Part shown: piece after piece, positions 18,629-27,702 of the stretch | Numbering within the stretch: the stretch's first letter is position 1 | Layout: every line of letters begins with the position of its first letter | Source of the DNA: CAZOOK01 sp964581385 | GTDB taxonomy: Bacteria > Pseudomonadota > Gammaproteobacteria > Nevskiales > Nevskiaceae | Assembly (NCBI GenBank): GCA_964581385.1 | Contig: CAZOOK010000011.1 | Span: forward strand, 62,001-126,000 | Length of the DNA stretch: 64,000 nt | Direction of reading: 5' to 3' | Made by a program: the position numbers and the translations under genes | Notes under the pieces: generated by a model | The model's database searches: none | Seen by the model: the letters and a program-made list of their open reading frames with translations, nothing else | Told to the model about the DNA's origin: nothing

Positions 18629-20731
18629 TCAGACATCAGCATAGCGCTGCGAGGTGCCGATCCAACGGTCGATGAGCGTGCGCGCGGCCGGCAACTGATG
18701 TTCCAGCCAGTCGTCGGCGAGTTTCTGCAGCGGCGGCACCAACGCAGCATCGCGCAGCGGATCGGCGAGCTTGAGGCCAATGAGACCGGTCTGGCGGCGG
18801 CCGAGCAATTCGCCCGGGCCGCGCAATTCCAGATCGCAGCGCGCGATTTCGAAACCATCGTTGGTCGCGCGCATCGTCTTCAGCCGTGCGCGCGCCGTGT
18901 CCGACAGCGGCGCCTGATATAGCAGCACGCACTGGCTCGCCTGCGCGCCGCGACCGACGCGGCCGCGCAGCTGGTGCAACTGCGCAAGCCCGAGCCGCTG
19001 TGCATCTTCGATGATCATGATGCTCGCGTTCGGCACGTCGACGCCGACCTCGATAACCGTAGTCGCGACCAGCAGTTGAATCGCACCGTCCTTGAACGCA
19101 CGCATCATCGCCTCTTTCTCAGCCGGCTTGAGACGTCCATGGACGAGACCGACGCGCACGTTCGGCAATTCCGCATGCAGCGTGTCGTACGTCGCTTCGG
19201 CGGCCTGCGCTTCGAGCTGTTCGGATTCCTCGATCAGCGTGCACACCCAGTACGCCTGCCGGCCCTGCGCACAGGCTTCGCCGATGCGCGCGAGCACGTC
19301 CTGGCGACGCGCTGCGTTGATGACGACCGTCTGGACTGGTGTGCGGCCCGGCGGCAGCTCATCGATCTGCGATACGTCGAGATCCGCGTATAGCGTCTGC
19401 GCCAGTGTGCGTGGAATCGGAGTCGCCGACAGCACGAGCTGGTGCGGCACGTAGCCGTGCGCACCCTTGTCGCGCAGCGCCAGCCGCTGACCGACACCGA
19501 AGCGATGCTGCTCGTCGACGACGACCAGTCCGAGTCTCGCGAATGCGACGTCGATCTGGAACAGCGCATGCGTACCGACAACGACCGCAGGCTCTCCTGA
19601 CCGCAACTGTGCCAGCGTGCGCGCACGCGAAGCGCGATCGAGCTTATTGGCGAGGTAGACGACGCGCACGCCGAGCGGCTCCAGCCAGCGCGTGAGCGTA
19701 GCTGCGTGCTGCTCGACCAACAGCTCGGTCGGCGCCATCAGCGCCGCCTGAAAGCCAGCGCGCACGCAGGCCAGCAACGCAACTGCGGCAACGGCGGTCT
19801 TGCCGGAACCGACATCGCCCTGCACCAGCCGCAACATCGGCTGGCCGTCGCCGACGTCGTGCGCGATTTCCGCGAGTACGCGTTGTTGCGCGCGCGTCAG
19901 CGCGAAAGGCAGAGCGGCCTGCAATTCCGTCTGTGCCGTCGCGAAACCGGACAGTGGCGGCGCAGCCGCGGCGCGCGCGCGGCGGCGCGCCAGACGCATG
20001 CACAGTTGATGCGCGAGCAATTCCTCGCGAACCAGGCGACGCTGCGCAGGATGCGCGCCACCTGCGATCGCATCGAGTTCCGCCGCTTCGCGCGGGCGAT
20101 GAATGGCACGTAGCGAGGTGAGTGTGTCCGGACCGTCCAGTCCCGGCAGCGACGTTTGCAAACCCGCATCCGCCGCCGCGACCGCCAGCGCCTGTTCGAT
20201 CAACGCGCGCAGGCGCGGCTGACCCACCCCTGTCGTCGTCGGATATACCGGCACCACGCCTTCGCCGGCCGGCAGTTCCTCGGCGCGATCGGCAAGCTTG
20301 TATTCCGGATGCACCATCTCCAACCCCTGCGCGCCAACGCGCACGCTGCCGTAGACGCGTATCCAGCGCCCCGGCACAAAGTTGGCCCGCTGTGTATCGT
20401 TGAAATGGAAAAAGCGCAGCACCAGTGTGTGATGTCCTTCCTCGGCTGCGACTAGCAGCATGCGGCGGCGGCGCATCTGCACTTCGGCGGCACTGACGCG
20501 TGCCAGCACCAGTGCGTCCTCGCCGGTGCGCAGTTGCGCGACCGGTGTCGGCGCGCGGCGGTCCTCATAGCGCAATGGCAGATGGAATAGCAGGTCCTGC
20601 ACACGCAGCAGATCGAGCGTGCGCAGCTTCTGCGCGACGGCGGGGCCGGCACCCTTGAGGTAAGTGATTTCTGTGGCGAGCGTCAGCGGCGGCTTCGCGC
20701 CGGCGCGAAGTCGCCCAGTGGCGTCACTCAA
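18629..20731 (-). CDS. recG: ATP-dependent DNA helicase RecG
   Basis: Branch-migrating helicase that remodels stalled forks and Holliday junctions. The N-terminal wedge/OB domain starts at ITYLKGAGPAVAQKLRTLD. Helicase motif I is GDVGSGKTA, motif II is VVDEQHRFGVGQR, motif III is LSATPIPRTLAQ and the C-terminal motif VI region is QLRGRVGRG. I propose the TTG at 20731 as start: it overlaps the ridA stop (TTGAGTGA) and gives about 700 residues, the normal RecG length. A longer frame to 20797 would run deep into ridA. The spoT - ridA - recG order supports the assignment. Confidence 0.93.
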   Translation of the reverse strand: MSDATGRLRAGAKPPLTLATEITYLKGAGPAVAQKLRTLDLLRVQDLLFHLPLRYEDRRAPTPVAQLRTGEDALVLARVSAAEVQMRRRRMLLVAAEEGHHTLVLRFFHFNDTQRANFVPGRWIRVYGSVRVGAQGLEMVHPEYKLADRAEELPAGEGVVPVYPTTTGVGQPRLRALIEQALAVAAADAGLQTSLPGLDGPDTLTSLRAIHRPREAAELDAIAGGAHPAQRRLVREELLAHQLCMRLARRRARAAAAPPLSGFATAQTELQAALPFALTRAQQRVLAEIAHDVGDGQPMLRLVQGDVGSGKTAVAAVALLACVRAGFQAALMAPTELLVEQHAATLTRWLEPLGVRVVYLANKLDRASRARTLAQLRSGEPAVVVGTHALFQIDVAFARLGLVVVDEQHRFGVGQRLALRDKGAHGYVPHQLVLSATPIPRTLAQTLYADLDVSQIDELPPGRTPVQTVVINAARRQDVLARIGEACAQGRQAYWVCTLIEESEQLEAQAAEATYDTLHAELPNVRVGLVHGRLKPAEKEAMMRAFKDGAIQLLVATTVIEVGVDVPNASIMIIEDAQRLGLAQLHQLRGRVGRGAQASQCVLLYQAPLSDTARARLKTMRATNDGFEIARCDLELRGPGELLGRRQTGLIGLKLADPLRDAALVPPLQKLADDWLEHQLPAARTLIDRWIGTSQRYADV

Positions 20732-21107
20732 GCACGAGGATCGCGTCGGCTTCGACGCGGGCGCCGCGCGGGAGCGCAGCAACACCGACCGCGGCACGCG
20801 CGGGGTAAGGTTTGTCGAAGTACTCGCTCATAATCTCGTTGACCTTCGGAAAATGTGCGAGATCGGTCAGATAGACGTTCAGCTTTACCGTGTTATGCAG
20901 CGTACCGCCGGTTGCTTCCGCCACCGCGCGCAGATTGCGGAATACCTGGTGAATCTCGGCGTCGATCGAATGGTTGTGCATCGCCATGCTCTTCGGATCG
21001 AGCGCGATCTGCCCGGACAAAAATACCATCTTGCCGGTGCGCACGGCCTGGGAATACGTACCGATCGCCTCGGGTGCGAGGTCAGTGTGAATGATCTGGC
21101 GGGTCAT
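20724..21107 (-). CDS. ridA: RidA family 2-iminopropanoate/enamine deaminase
   Basis: 127-residue YjgF/YER057c/UK114 protein that hydrolyses reactive enamine/imine intermediates made by PLP enzymes. The start MTRQIIHTDLAPEAIGTYSQ, the substrate Arg in the C-terminal part (PARAAVGVAALPRGARVEAD) and the family length all fit. It is chosen over an upstream in-frame start because the family begins at this Met. It sits 50 bases after spoT and overlaps the recG start, so it is probably one operon. Confidence 0.93.
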   Translation of the reverse strand: MTRQIIHTDLAPEAIGTYSQAVRTGKMVFLSGQIALDPKSMAMHNHSIDAEIHQVFRNLRAVAEATGGTLHNTVKLNVYLTDLAHFPKVNEIMSEYFDKPYPARAAVGVAALPRGARVEADAILVLE

Positions 21108-21156
21108 CTGGATTTCTCGGAATTGCTTCGGAGCTTTTTGGAATTCGAATAAGGAA

Positions 21157-23325
21157 TCAGGTGCGGGTGACGCGCTGCACTGCATCGAGCCGGCGCAGCC
21201 GCCGCATCACGCGTGCGAGATGCGTGCGGTCGCGGACGGTGATGATAAAACGCAGCTCCATCGCCTCGGAGCCGGCGCGATCCGGCATTTGCACATTTTC
21301 GATGCTGGATTCGGCGCTGGAAATTTCGCCGGCGACGTTGGCGAGCAGACCGCGCCGATTTTCCGCCTTGAGCTGCATCTCGACGAAGAAATCGCCTTCG
21401 ACCTTCGGTGACCAGATCAGCGGAACACGATCCTGCAACGCACCTTTGCGACCCTGCACGTGGCGGCAGTCGAGACGATGAATAACGATGCCGCGTCCCA
21501 CACTGACGTAGCCGCAAATGTCATCGCCCGGCACCGGATAGCAGCATTTCGCGTAATCGACGACGAGTCCTTCGGTACCTTCGACTGCGAGCGGCAAGCT
21601 TTCGTGCTCACCGGTTTCAGTCTGCGTATCGGGCAGGAAGTGTCGCGCGACCAGCGGTGCCAACCGCTGCCCGGTACCGATCGATGCATACAGATCCTCA
21701 ATGTCCTGCAATTCGTAGGATTTGATGACCTTGTCCACTGCGGCGTCCTTGAGCACGGTCAACGGCACCTTCAACTCACGCAGCGCGATTTCAAGCAGAC
21801 GTCGGCCGAGCCGGATCGCCTCGTCCTCACGCTGATTCTTGAGGAAGTTGCGGATATGCGAGCGCGCCTTCGCAGTCTTGACGTAATTCATCCATGCCGC
21901 GTTCGGACGCGCGTGGCGCGCGGTGATGATCTCGACGGTCTGGCCGTTCTGCAACGGCGTGTTCAGCGGCTCCAGATGCTGATCGATGCGCGCGGCGACG
22001 CAATGGTCGCCCAGCTCGGAGTGCACCGCGTACGCAAAATCGACCGGCGTCGCGCCCTTCGGCATGCGGCGGATTTCACCCTTGGGCGTAAATACATAGA
22101 CTTCGTCCGGAAACAGATCGACCTTGACGTTCTCGACGAAGTCGAGCGCGCCTCCGCCGGTCTGCATTTCGAACAGACCACCGAGCCATTCGCGTGCGCG
22201 CACCTGCGGCGCCGAATTCGGATCGCGCGACACACCGAGCTTGTATTGCCAGTGAGCGGCGATTCCCGCTTCGGCAATGTGGTGCATGTCGCGCGTGCGG
22301 ATCTGTACTTCGATTTTGTGCCCTTGCGGACCGACGCAAGTGGTGTGCAGCGACTGATAGCCGTTGATCTTGGGGTTGGCGATGTAGTCGTTGAACAATT
22401 CCGAGATCGGCCGGTAGACGTGGTGCACGACGCCGAGCGCGCGATAGCAATCATCCACTTTCGAGACAATCACCCGGATGCCGATCAGATCCATCACGTC
22501 GAGCAAGCGCAATTTTTTGCGCTGCATCTTGTAATAAACGCTGTACAGCGTTTTCTGTCGGCCAATGACGCTGCCGCCGATACCTTCGTCGCGCATCGCC
22601 CGTTCGAGGCGGTGCTCAATTTCCTTGAGCAGCACTTTGGTGTCGCCGAGCCGGCTGGCAACGGTCTTGATGAAGACCTGGTGCCGGTGCGGATACAGAT
22701 TCATGAACGACAGATCTTCAAGCTCGCGTCGCAGCGTGTTGATGCCAAGCCGCTGCGCGATCGGGGCGTAGATCTCGAGCGTCTCGCGCGCGATGCGACG
22801 GCGTTTACCCGATTCCATGGTTTCGAGGGTGCGCATGTTGTGCAGACGATCGGCGAGCTTGACCAGAATCACGCGCAGGTCCTGCGCCATCGCCAGCAAC
22901 AGCTTGCGCACGCTCTCGGCGCGGCGCTCGGCGCCGGTCATGCCTTCAACCTTCTGGAACTTGCTGACACCATCCACCAGCGCCGCGACGTCGGCGCCGA
23001 ACTGCTGTGCGATCTCTTCCTTCTGCACGACGGTGTCTTCAATGACGTCGTGCAGGATCGCGGCGATCAGAGTCGTCGAATCGAGTCGCATCTCGGCGAG
23101 AATGCGTGCGACCGCTAACGGGTGGAAGATGTAGGGTTCGCCGGTTTCGCGGCTCTGGCCCTTATGCATGCGTGCGCCGAATTCATAAGCGCGGCGCACT
23201 TCATCGATATGGGCTTCCGGCAGGTATTCGGCCAGCGTCTTGCACAGCGCGTCGATGCCGTACTCGCGCGCGACGCGCTGAGTACGGAAGGCGGTGCCCA
23301 AACGCTGAATGACCGGGAATTCCAT
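21157..23325 (-). CDS. spoT: bifunctional (p)ppGpp synthetase/hydrolase SpoT
   Basis: 722-residue RelA/SpoT homologue. The hydrolase domain is intact: His68 (FHPL) and the HDVIEDT motif at residues 92-98 match the Mn-binding HD site, so pppGpp hydrolysis is expected. The synthetase domain shows DLIGIRVIVS and NDYIANPKINGYQSLHT. TGS (VYVFTPKGEIRRMPKGATPVDFAY region), helical and ACT domains follow. With an intact HD site it is SpoT and not RelA. The start at 23325 (MEFPVIQRLG) is preferred over an upstream frame lacking homology. Confidence 0.95.
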   Translation of the reverse strand: MEFPVIQRLGTAFRTQRVAREYGIDALCKTLAEYLPEAHIDEVRRAYEFGARMHKGQSRETGEPYIFHPLAVARILAEMRLDSTTLIAAILHDVIEDTVVQKEEIAQQFGADVAALVDGVSKFQKVEGMTGAERRAESVRKLLLAMAQDLRVILVKLADRLHNMRTLETMESGKRRRIARETLEIYAPIAQRLGINTLRRELEDLSFMNLYPHRHQVFIKTVASRLGDTKVLLKEIEHRLERAMRDEGIGGSVIGRQKTLYSVYYKMQRKKLRLLDVMDLIGIRVIVSKVDDCYRALGVVHHVYRPISELFNDYIANPKINGYQSLHTTCVGPQGHKIEVQIRTRDMHHIAEAGIAAHWQYKLGVSRDPNSAPQVRAREWLGGLFEMQTGGGALDFVENVKVDLFPDEVYVFTPKGEIRRMPKGATPVDFAYAVHSELGDHCVAARIDQHLEPLNTPLQNGQTVEIITARHARPNAAWMNYVKTAKARSHIRNFLKNQREDEAIRLGRRLLEIALRELKVPLTVLKDAAVDKVIKSYELQDIEDLYASIGTGQRLAPLVARHFLPDTQTETGEHESLPLAVEGTEGLVVDYAKCCYPVPGDDICGYVSVGRGIVIHRLDCRHVQGRKGALQDRVPLIWSPKVEGDFFVEMQLKAENRRGLLANVAGEISSAESSIENVQMPDRAGSEAMELRFIITVRDRTHLARVMRRLRRLDAVQRVTRT

Positions 23326-23562
23326 CGCTCGACCTTGCCAGATGCGGTCCCAGTATAAGCCGGGATTTTTCGCGCGAGCGACGGCGTAACGGACGACAGG
23401 CCCAGTCGCAAGCAAATTTCCGCCGGAAGGCGGCGACCGGACGCTCAAGTGGCATCCCACCGGCACGCTCTATGTGCGCTCCCAATATGCGAGACTGGTC
23501 GTCTGGACGGGTCCTGTGGATAGCTCCGTCGCTCATCCCATTGATCAACCTAGCAAACAACC

Positions 23563-24717
23563 GTGGAACCGGGTCAGGATTGCGACGCCATCGTCAACCG
23601 CACACGCGCACGCATCATTGAAATGATCGGCGGCGAGGCGGCTGCGATCTTCGTGCGCGAACCCTTCATCGATCCGCGCTGCCCGCAAACCTCCGACGCG
23701 GATGTGCTTGCCTTCGGCGACGTCGACAGCCTGCTGCCGGTACGGCTGAACCTGCCGGCGACGCCGGGGACGCTGCCCATCGACGTGATCTGGCTGCCGC
23801 GCGCGCTGCTCGCGGACTCGCAACGCTTCGCAGCCGAAGGATTGCTGCCACACCGTTTGGTCACATCGGCGCTGTTGCAGGATCGAAACGGTGAGGCCGA
23901 GGCCGCGCATCGGCGGGTGCGCGTGGCGATCGAGCAGCCGCAGGCACGCGCGGCGCGTATCGCAGGATTCATGCAGATGGGCTTTCTCGCTGTGCGCGAG
24001 ATCGGCGTGACCTGGGATTTCCCGGCAATGGCGTTGTTCTGGCTGCATACCGCGTTCGCGGCGGCGACGGCGGCGCTATGCGATGCGGCCGGCCAGCTTT
24101 GCCCGAACGTCTATACGCGCCCGTTCGACAACCTGCGCAGCCTGCCGGAACCGCTGCGGGAAAACTGGGATGCGCGTATCACCGGTGCGCTGCGGCTGAA
24201 TGTCGATCCCGAGTCGCTGATACCGGTGCTGCGGGAGTTGCATGGCACCATCGCGCGCCGTTTCCCGGAACCGTCGTGGCCGGCCGCGATACGAGGCACC
24301 ACGCGTGCCGAATACGTCTACTTCCTCGATCCCGCCGAACTTGAATGGCGCATCAGCGTGGCGCGGGAAATGGCCGCCCGCGGCGATGCGGTCCAGGCGG
24401 CGTACTACCTGCGCTTCTGGGCCTATAGTCTCGCGCGCGTACCCATGGTGCACCAATGCGCGCAACAGGGTCGCGATGTTTCGTTCATGCGCCCTGAGCG
24501 GGCGATGGCGCCCGCGTTGCAAGAGTTGTGTGTGGATATCATCGATCCGCTTTCGGCTATCCTCGCCGCTGCGACACTGACCGCAGATGATGTGCGCGAC
24601 GCACTGGCGGTCGTAACCGCACTGCGCGTGCATGCAGTCGATGTCGCTGCCGGCCGCGGACTGATGCCTGGCGCGTTGCAGCCGTGGATTCCGTTTGAAA
24701 AAGGTGGGGACCCGTGA
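23563..24717 (+). CDS. nucleotidyltransferase-like protein of unknown role
   Basis: 384 residues, no signal peptide. The N-terminal part looks like a degenerate nucleotidyltransferase fold: a strand (AAIFVREPF) in place of the usual Gly-Ser motif, then TSDADVLAF (two spaced Asp) and later PIDVIWLP as a possible third Asp. The remaining 280 residues are helical with many Arg, Ala and Trp. The GTG start at 23563 has no obvious ribosome site. It heads a three-gene stretch with a collagen-like protein and a cyclase-like protein. With the Gly-Ser motif missing it may be inactive or act differently. I do not recognise a named family. Confidence 0.6.
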   Translation: MEPGQDCDAIVNRTRARIIEMIGGEAAAIFVREPFIDPRCPQTSDADVLAFGDVDSLLPVRLNLPATPGTLPIDVIWLPRALLADSQRFAAEGLLPHRLVTSALLQDRNGEAEAAHRRVRVAIEQPQARAARIAGFMQMGFLAVREIGVTWDFPAMALFWLHTAFAAATAALCDAAGQLCPNVYTRPFDNLRSLPEPLRENWDARITGALRLNVDPESLIPVLRELHGTIARRFPEPSWPAAIRGTTRAEYVYFLDPAELEWRISVAREMAARGDAVQAAYYLRFWAYSLARVPMVHQCAQQGRDVSFMRPERAMAPALQELCVDIIDPLSAILAAATLTADDVRDALAVVTALRVHAVDVAAGRGLMPGALQPWIPFEKGGDP

Positions 24718-24724
24718 GTTCGCC

Positions 24725-24743
24725 GGCCTCTTTTTTTGAGGCC
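24725..24743 (+). terminator. hairpin after the nucleotidyltransferase-like gene
   Basis: GGCCTC, a seven-T loop, then GAGGCC: a six-bp GC-rich stem seven bases after the stop. The T-run is in the loop and only CTTTT follows the stem, so termination is probably partial. It could separate, or fine-tune, expression of the next gene. Confidence 0.4.
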
Positions 24744-24875
24744 CGACTTTTGCGAGAACTTGCGCCGAGCGGCGGCAACGAATATACCGACGCGGTGGAA
24801 ATCCATCGGGGGTGGACAGGCAGCAACAAAAGGAACATGGAAATACCGAGATCATATAAGCGGAGATAACGATTC

Positions 24876-26537
24876 ATGAGCGCTCTCAGTCAGATTTGCG
24901 ACACCTGTAATACGAAGATCAAATCGGTCTTCGATCCCACTACCGGAACACGCGATGTCGTGATCATCACCGGCGACATGTTCGTCAGCGACTGCTGCTT
25001 CGTCGCCGACGAAATCGTGTTCCTGAACGGCGGCCGGCTGATTTTCGTCCCGTCCATGGGCACAACCGGCAAGGATCAGAAAGGTTATTGCCAGCAGTAC
25101 GCGGTGGTCTGCCGCAAGCTCACGGTAAAGGGCGGCCATAAGCCGGTCGTCCTCGATCCTTGCAAGGCAGGCGACCCTGGCAGTACATACGAGAACAACA
25201 ACGCGATCTCGTGGAAGGATCGGCTCAACGCCGCGGCCGACGGCACAGCCGTGCTGCCGTCGCATGCGAACAACGGCGACGATTTCGGTGCGTGGCAGGA
25301 CAAGGGCCAGGGCGACAACGGCGCCAATGGCGGCGGCGGCGACAACGGCCAGCAGGGCAACCGCGGCGGCAATGGCAAGAGCGCGCCTAGCCTGGTATTG
25401 GTCGCGCTCGAAGTCGATATCGGCCTCGGCGATGTGCTCATTATCGACTTCGACGGTCAGGACGCCGGCGACGGCAGCGATGGCCAGGATGGCGGCCGCG
25501 GTGGTCATGGCATGCACGGCCACATCGGCAAATCGGACACGACTTGGCCCGGCACCGGCTGCGACCGTTCGCCCGGCAACGGCGGAAAAGGCGGCAACGG
25601 TGGCAATGGCGGCAGCGGCGGTGACGGCGGCAACGGCGGCAACTCGGGCAACATCACGCTGGTCAGTACGGCAGCCAATCTCGCGGTCAGCGGTCCGTTC
25701 TTCAGCGGTAACTTTGTCTATGTGTACGACGGCGGCAGTCCCGGCACCGGCGGCCTCGGTGGTCATGGCGGCGTCGGCGGTGCGGGCGGCGGTGCGGGCA
25801 CGCCGACCAGCGAGTGCGATCCGGCCGTCGATGGCATTGATGGTTCCGATGGCGATCCGCCACCGGGATTCGGTTCCGGCACCATCAACAAGGGCGCGAC
25901 CGGCAACCACGGTGCAGGTGGCACGCTGAAGCCGGAGCAATTGCCGGCCAAGGGCAGCTGCGCGGACCTGATTCCGGCACCGATCAAGATCACCGGCGCA
26001 CTGAATCCGAACCACTATTGCCGCGATTTCAATACACCCGAAACCGCGGAAGGTACATTGACCGGAACCAATCTCGGCCAAGTCACGGCAGTCGATGTTT
26101 CGCTGCCGAACATCACGGTCACGGTGAAGAACTCCAGCACCGACACCGAACTCGACCTGCGCTTCGACATGGCCGGCAACGGCGGCACCGGTAATGCGGA
26201 TCTGATCCTGCATCGCTCGTTCGGTCCGGATGTCACCGTGCCGGCCGCCGCGTCATTCTCGCGCTTCGAAGTGCTCGGCATGGTTCCGAACACGGGCCAG
26301 CACAACAAGCAGGTGGCGGTAACGATCAACGGCAACTGCTTCGATCCCACGGCCGTGCTCCAGCAGGTCAATGTCAGCGGCATCGGCGTCGACGTGCTCA
26401 ACGTGTTGATCGTCGACGAACACACGATCAGCTGCGTCTTCGACATCGCCACACTGGCGGCGCAGACCGCGCGCGACATCACGGTGAAGACCGGCACGCG
26501 CCAGCACACGTTGATCGGCGGATTCACCGTTACCTGA
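24876..26537 (+). CDS. collagen-like Gly-X-Y repeat protein without signal peptide
   Basis: 553 residues. Residues 1-140 form a Cys-rich head (CDTC, DCCF) that reads like short beta strands. Residues about 145-330 hold low-complexity glycine runs in collagen register, for example GSD-GQD-GGR-GGH-GMH-GHI and GNG-GKG-GNG-GNG-GSG, with almost no proline. The C-terminal 200 residues contain two IPT/Ig-like beta repeats (TGTNLGQVTAVDVSLPNITV and a second near 460-550). No signal peptide or anchor is seen. It lies between the nucleotidyltransferase-like and cyclase-like genes. The function is unknown; a structural or surface role by an unrecognised export route is possible. Confidence 0.7.
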   Translation: MSALSQICDTCNTKIKSVFDPTTGTRDVVIITGDMFVSDCCFVADEIVFLNGGRLIFVPSMGTTGKDQKGYCQQYAVVCRKLTVKGGHKPVVLDPCKAGDPGSTYENNNAISWKDRLNAAADGTAVLPSHANNGDDFGAWQDKGQGDNGANGGGGDNGQQGNRGGNGKSAPSLVLVALEVDIGLGDVLIIDFDGQDAGDGSDGQDGGRGGHGMHGHIGKSDTTWPGTGCDRSPGNGGKGGNGGNGGSGGDGGNGGNSGNITLVSTAANLAVSGPFFSGNFVYVYDGGSPGTGGLGGHGGVGGAGGGAGTPTSECDPAVDGIDGSDGDPPPGFGSGTINKGATGNHGAGGTLKPEQLPAKGSCADLIPAPIKITGALNPNHYCRDFNTPETAEGTLTGTNLGQVTAVDVSLPNITVTVKNSSTDTELDLRFDMAGNGGTGNADLILHRSFGPDVTVPAAASFSRFEVLGMVPNTGQHNKQVAVTINGNCFDPTAVLQQVNVSGIGVDVLNVLIVDEHTISCVFDIATLAAQTARDITVKTGTRQHTLIGGFTVT

Positions 26538-26552
26538 CGCCTTTTCCGGCGC

Positions 26553-26579
26553 GCGGCATTCCCTGATCCGGAATGCCGC
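26553..26579 (+). terminator. strong hairpin between collagen-like and cyclase-like genes
   Basis: GCGGCATTCC and GGAATGCCGC pair perfectly (10 bp) around a seven-base loop, starting 16 bases after the collagen-like stop and ending 17 bases before the next ATG. Only a weak U-rich stretch (TTATTGCTTTC) follows. It may be a terminator, an RNA-processing site or an attenuator that masks the ribosome site of the next gene. Confidence 0.5.
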
Positions 26580-26595
26580 CGCCGTTATTGCTTTC

Positions 26596-27675
26596 ATGAA
26601 CCACGCAACCGAAGCCGTGATCGCGCGCGCCGCGGGCTTTCTCATCGCGCAAGCCGCAGAAGACTTCTCCGAAGTCCGGCACACGATGATTTTTCCTCGT
26701 GCCGCCGGATTCAGCGCGGTCAACGAAACACAGTCCTCCGATGTATTTGCGCGCGCGGTGCTCGGCAGTGTGCTTGCAGAAATCGCGGAAATGACGCCTG
26801 CCTCTGCCGGCGAGTGGCAGGCGCTGGCCCGCCGCGAGGCCGATCACGTCGCCGCATCGCGTCTAACTACCAGCGCCGGCGGCTGGAGTTATTTTGCAAA
26901 TCTGCCGGAACTGCCGCCCGACGTCGACAGCCTCGGTGCGGCACTGGAATTGTTCGTCCGCGCCGCTCCAGAACGCATCGCTCTCTGCGACGACCCGATC
27001 GAACTCGCGCTGGCCGGCCAGAACGACGTGGGCTCGGTCGAAACCTGGATCATCCCGGAAACCGACGACACGCTGCGGCGGGAACGTATGCGCGTCGGTG
27101 TCGAGCATTATTGGGGTAGCGATCGTGCGGTGGATGTCTGCGCGCGTTTCTTTCGCGCACTGACCCTGCGCAATGTCGACCGCGATCGTCCGGCGATCAA
27201 TGCCGGTGCGAAATTCGTGATCGGGTCGCAACGGGATGACGGCGCCTGGAACGGCAGCTGGTATTCCGGCTTGCTCTACACAACCGCGCTATGTACCGAT
27301 CTAATGAAGACCCGCACCACCGATGGCGAGGTCCCTATCGCGCGCGCCATCGAGTTCGTGTGCAAAACTCAACGCGACGACGGCGGCTGGGGCGAACTTA
27401 AAAGCCTGCCGTTGGATACCGCGATGGCCTTGTGGATCTTGGGCGATGCGCGCGAAAGCAAAGTCCTCGCAGCGATTCTGCGCGGTCTTGACTGGCTGCG
27501 CACCGCACAAAAACGTGCCGGCTACTGGATGCCCTCGCCCTGGATTCGGATGGAAGTCGGCCGCGCACAGGGCCATGTGTCGCATACGCTGCACTATCAG
27601 AGCGTGACGCTGACGACGGCGTTCTGCATGCGCACGCTGCTGCATTTTGGAAAGAGTTTCGACGAAAGTCCGTAA
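26596..27675 (+). CDS. squalene/hopene-cyclase-like (prenyltransferase/squalene-oxidase repeat) protein
   Basis: 359 residues built of alpha/alpha-barrel repeats. Three QW-type motifs are visible: SQRDDGAWNGSWY near 215, TQRDDGGWGE near 260 and QKRAGYWMPSPW near 310. DVDS at residues 109-112 aligns with the class II cyclase DXDD acid motif: the central proton-donor Asp is kept and the last Asp is Ser. It is about half the length of squalene-hopene cyclase (about 630), so it is a one-barrel relative. It has no membrane segment. The substrate is unknown; an isoprenoid is plausible from the family, but an inactive scaffold is also possible. Confidence 0.7.
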   Translation: MNHATEAVIARAAGFLIAQAAEDFSEVRHTMIFPRAAGFSAVNETQSSDVFARAVLGSVLAEIAEMTPASAGEWQALARREADHVAASRLTTSAGGWSYFANLPELPPDVDSLGAALELFVRAAPERIALCDDPIELALAGQNDVGSVETWIIPETDDTLRRERMRVGVEHYWGSDRAVDVCARFFRALTLRNVDRDRPAINAGAKFVIGSQRDDGAWNGSWYSGLLYTTALCTDLMKTRTTDGEVPIARAIEFVCKTQRDDGGWGELKSLPLDTAMALWILGDARESKVLAAILRGLDWLRTAQKRAGYWMPSPWIRMEVGRAQGHVSHTLHYQSVTLTTAFCMRTLLHFGKSFDESP

Positions 27676-27702
27676 TCGTTTGCGACGGTACGTGATCCGC
27701 CA

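Noticed and set aside
21460..23118. Long open frame (about 550 codons) on the plus strand opposite spoT
   Set aside because: It is antisense to a certain gene, low in sequence complexity of coding type, and arises from GC-rich codon structure.
24852..26213. Ala/Val-rich frame opposite the collagen-like gene
   Set aside because: Its composition is the complement of the glycine codons and shows no domain.
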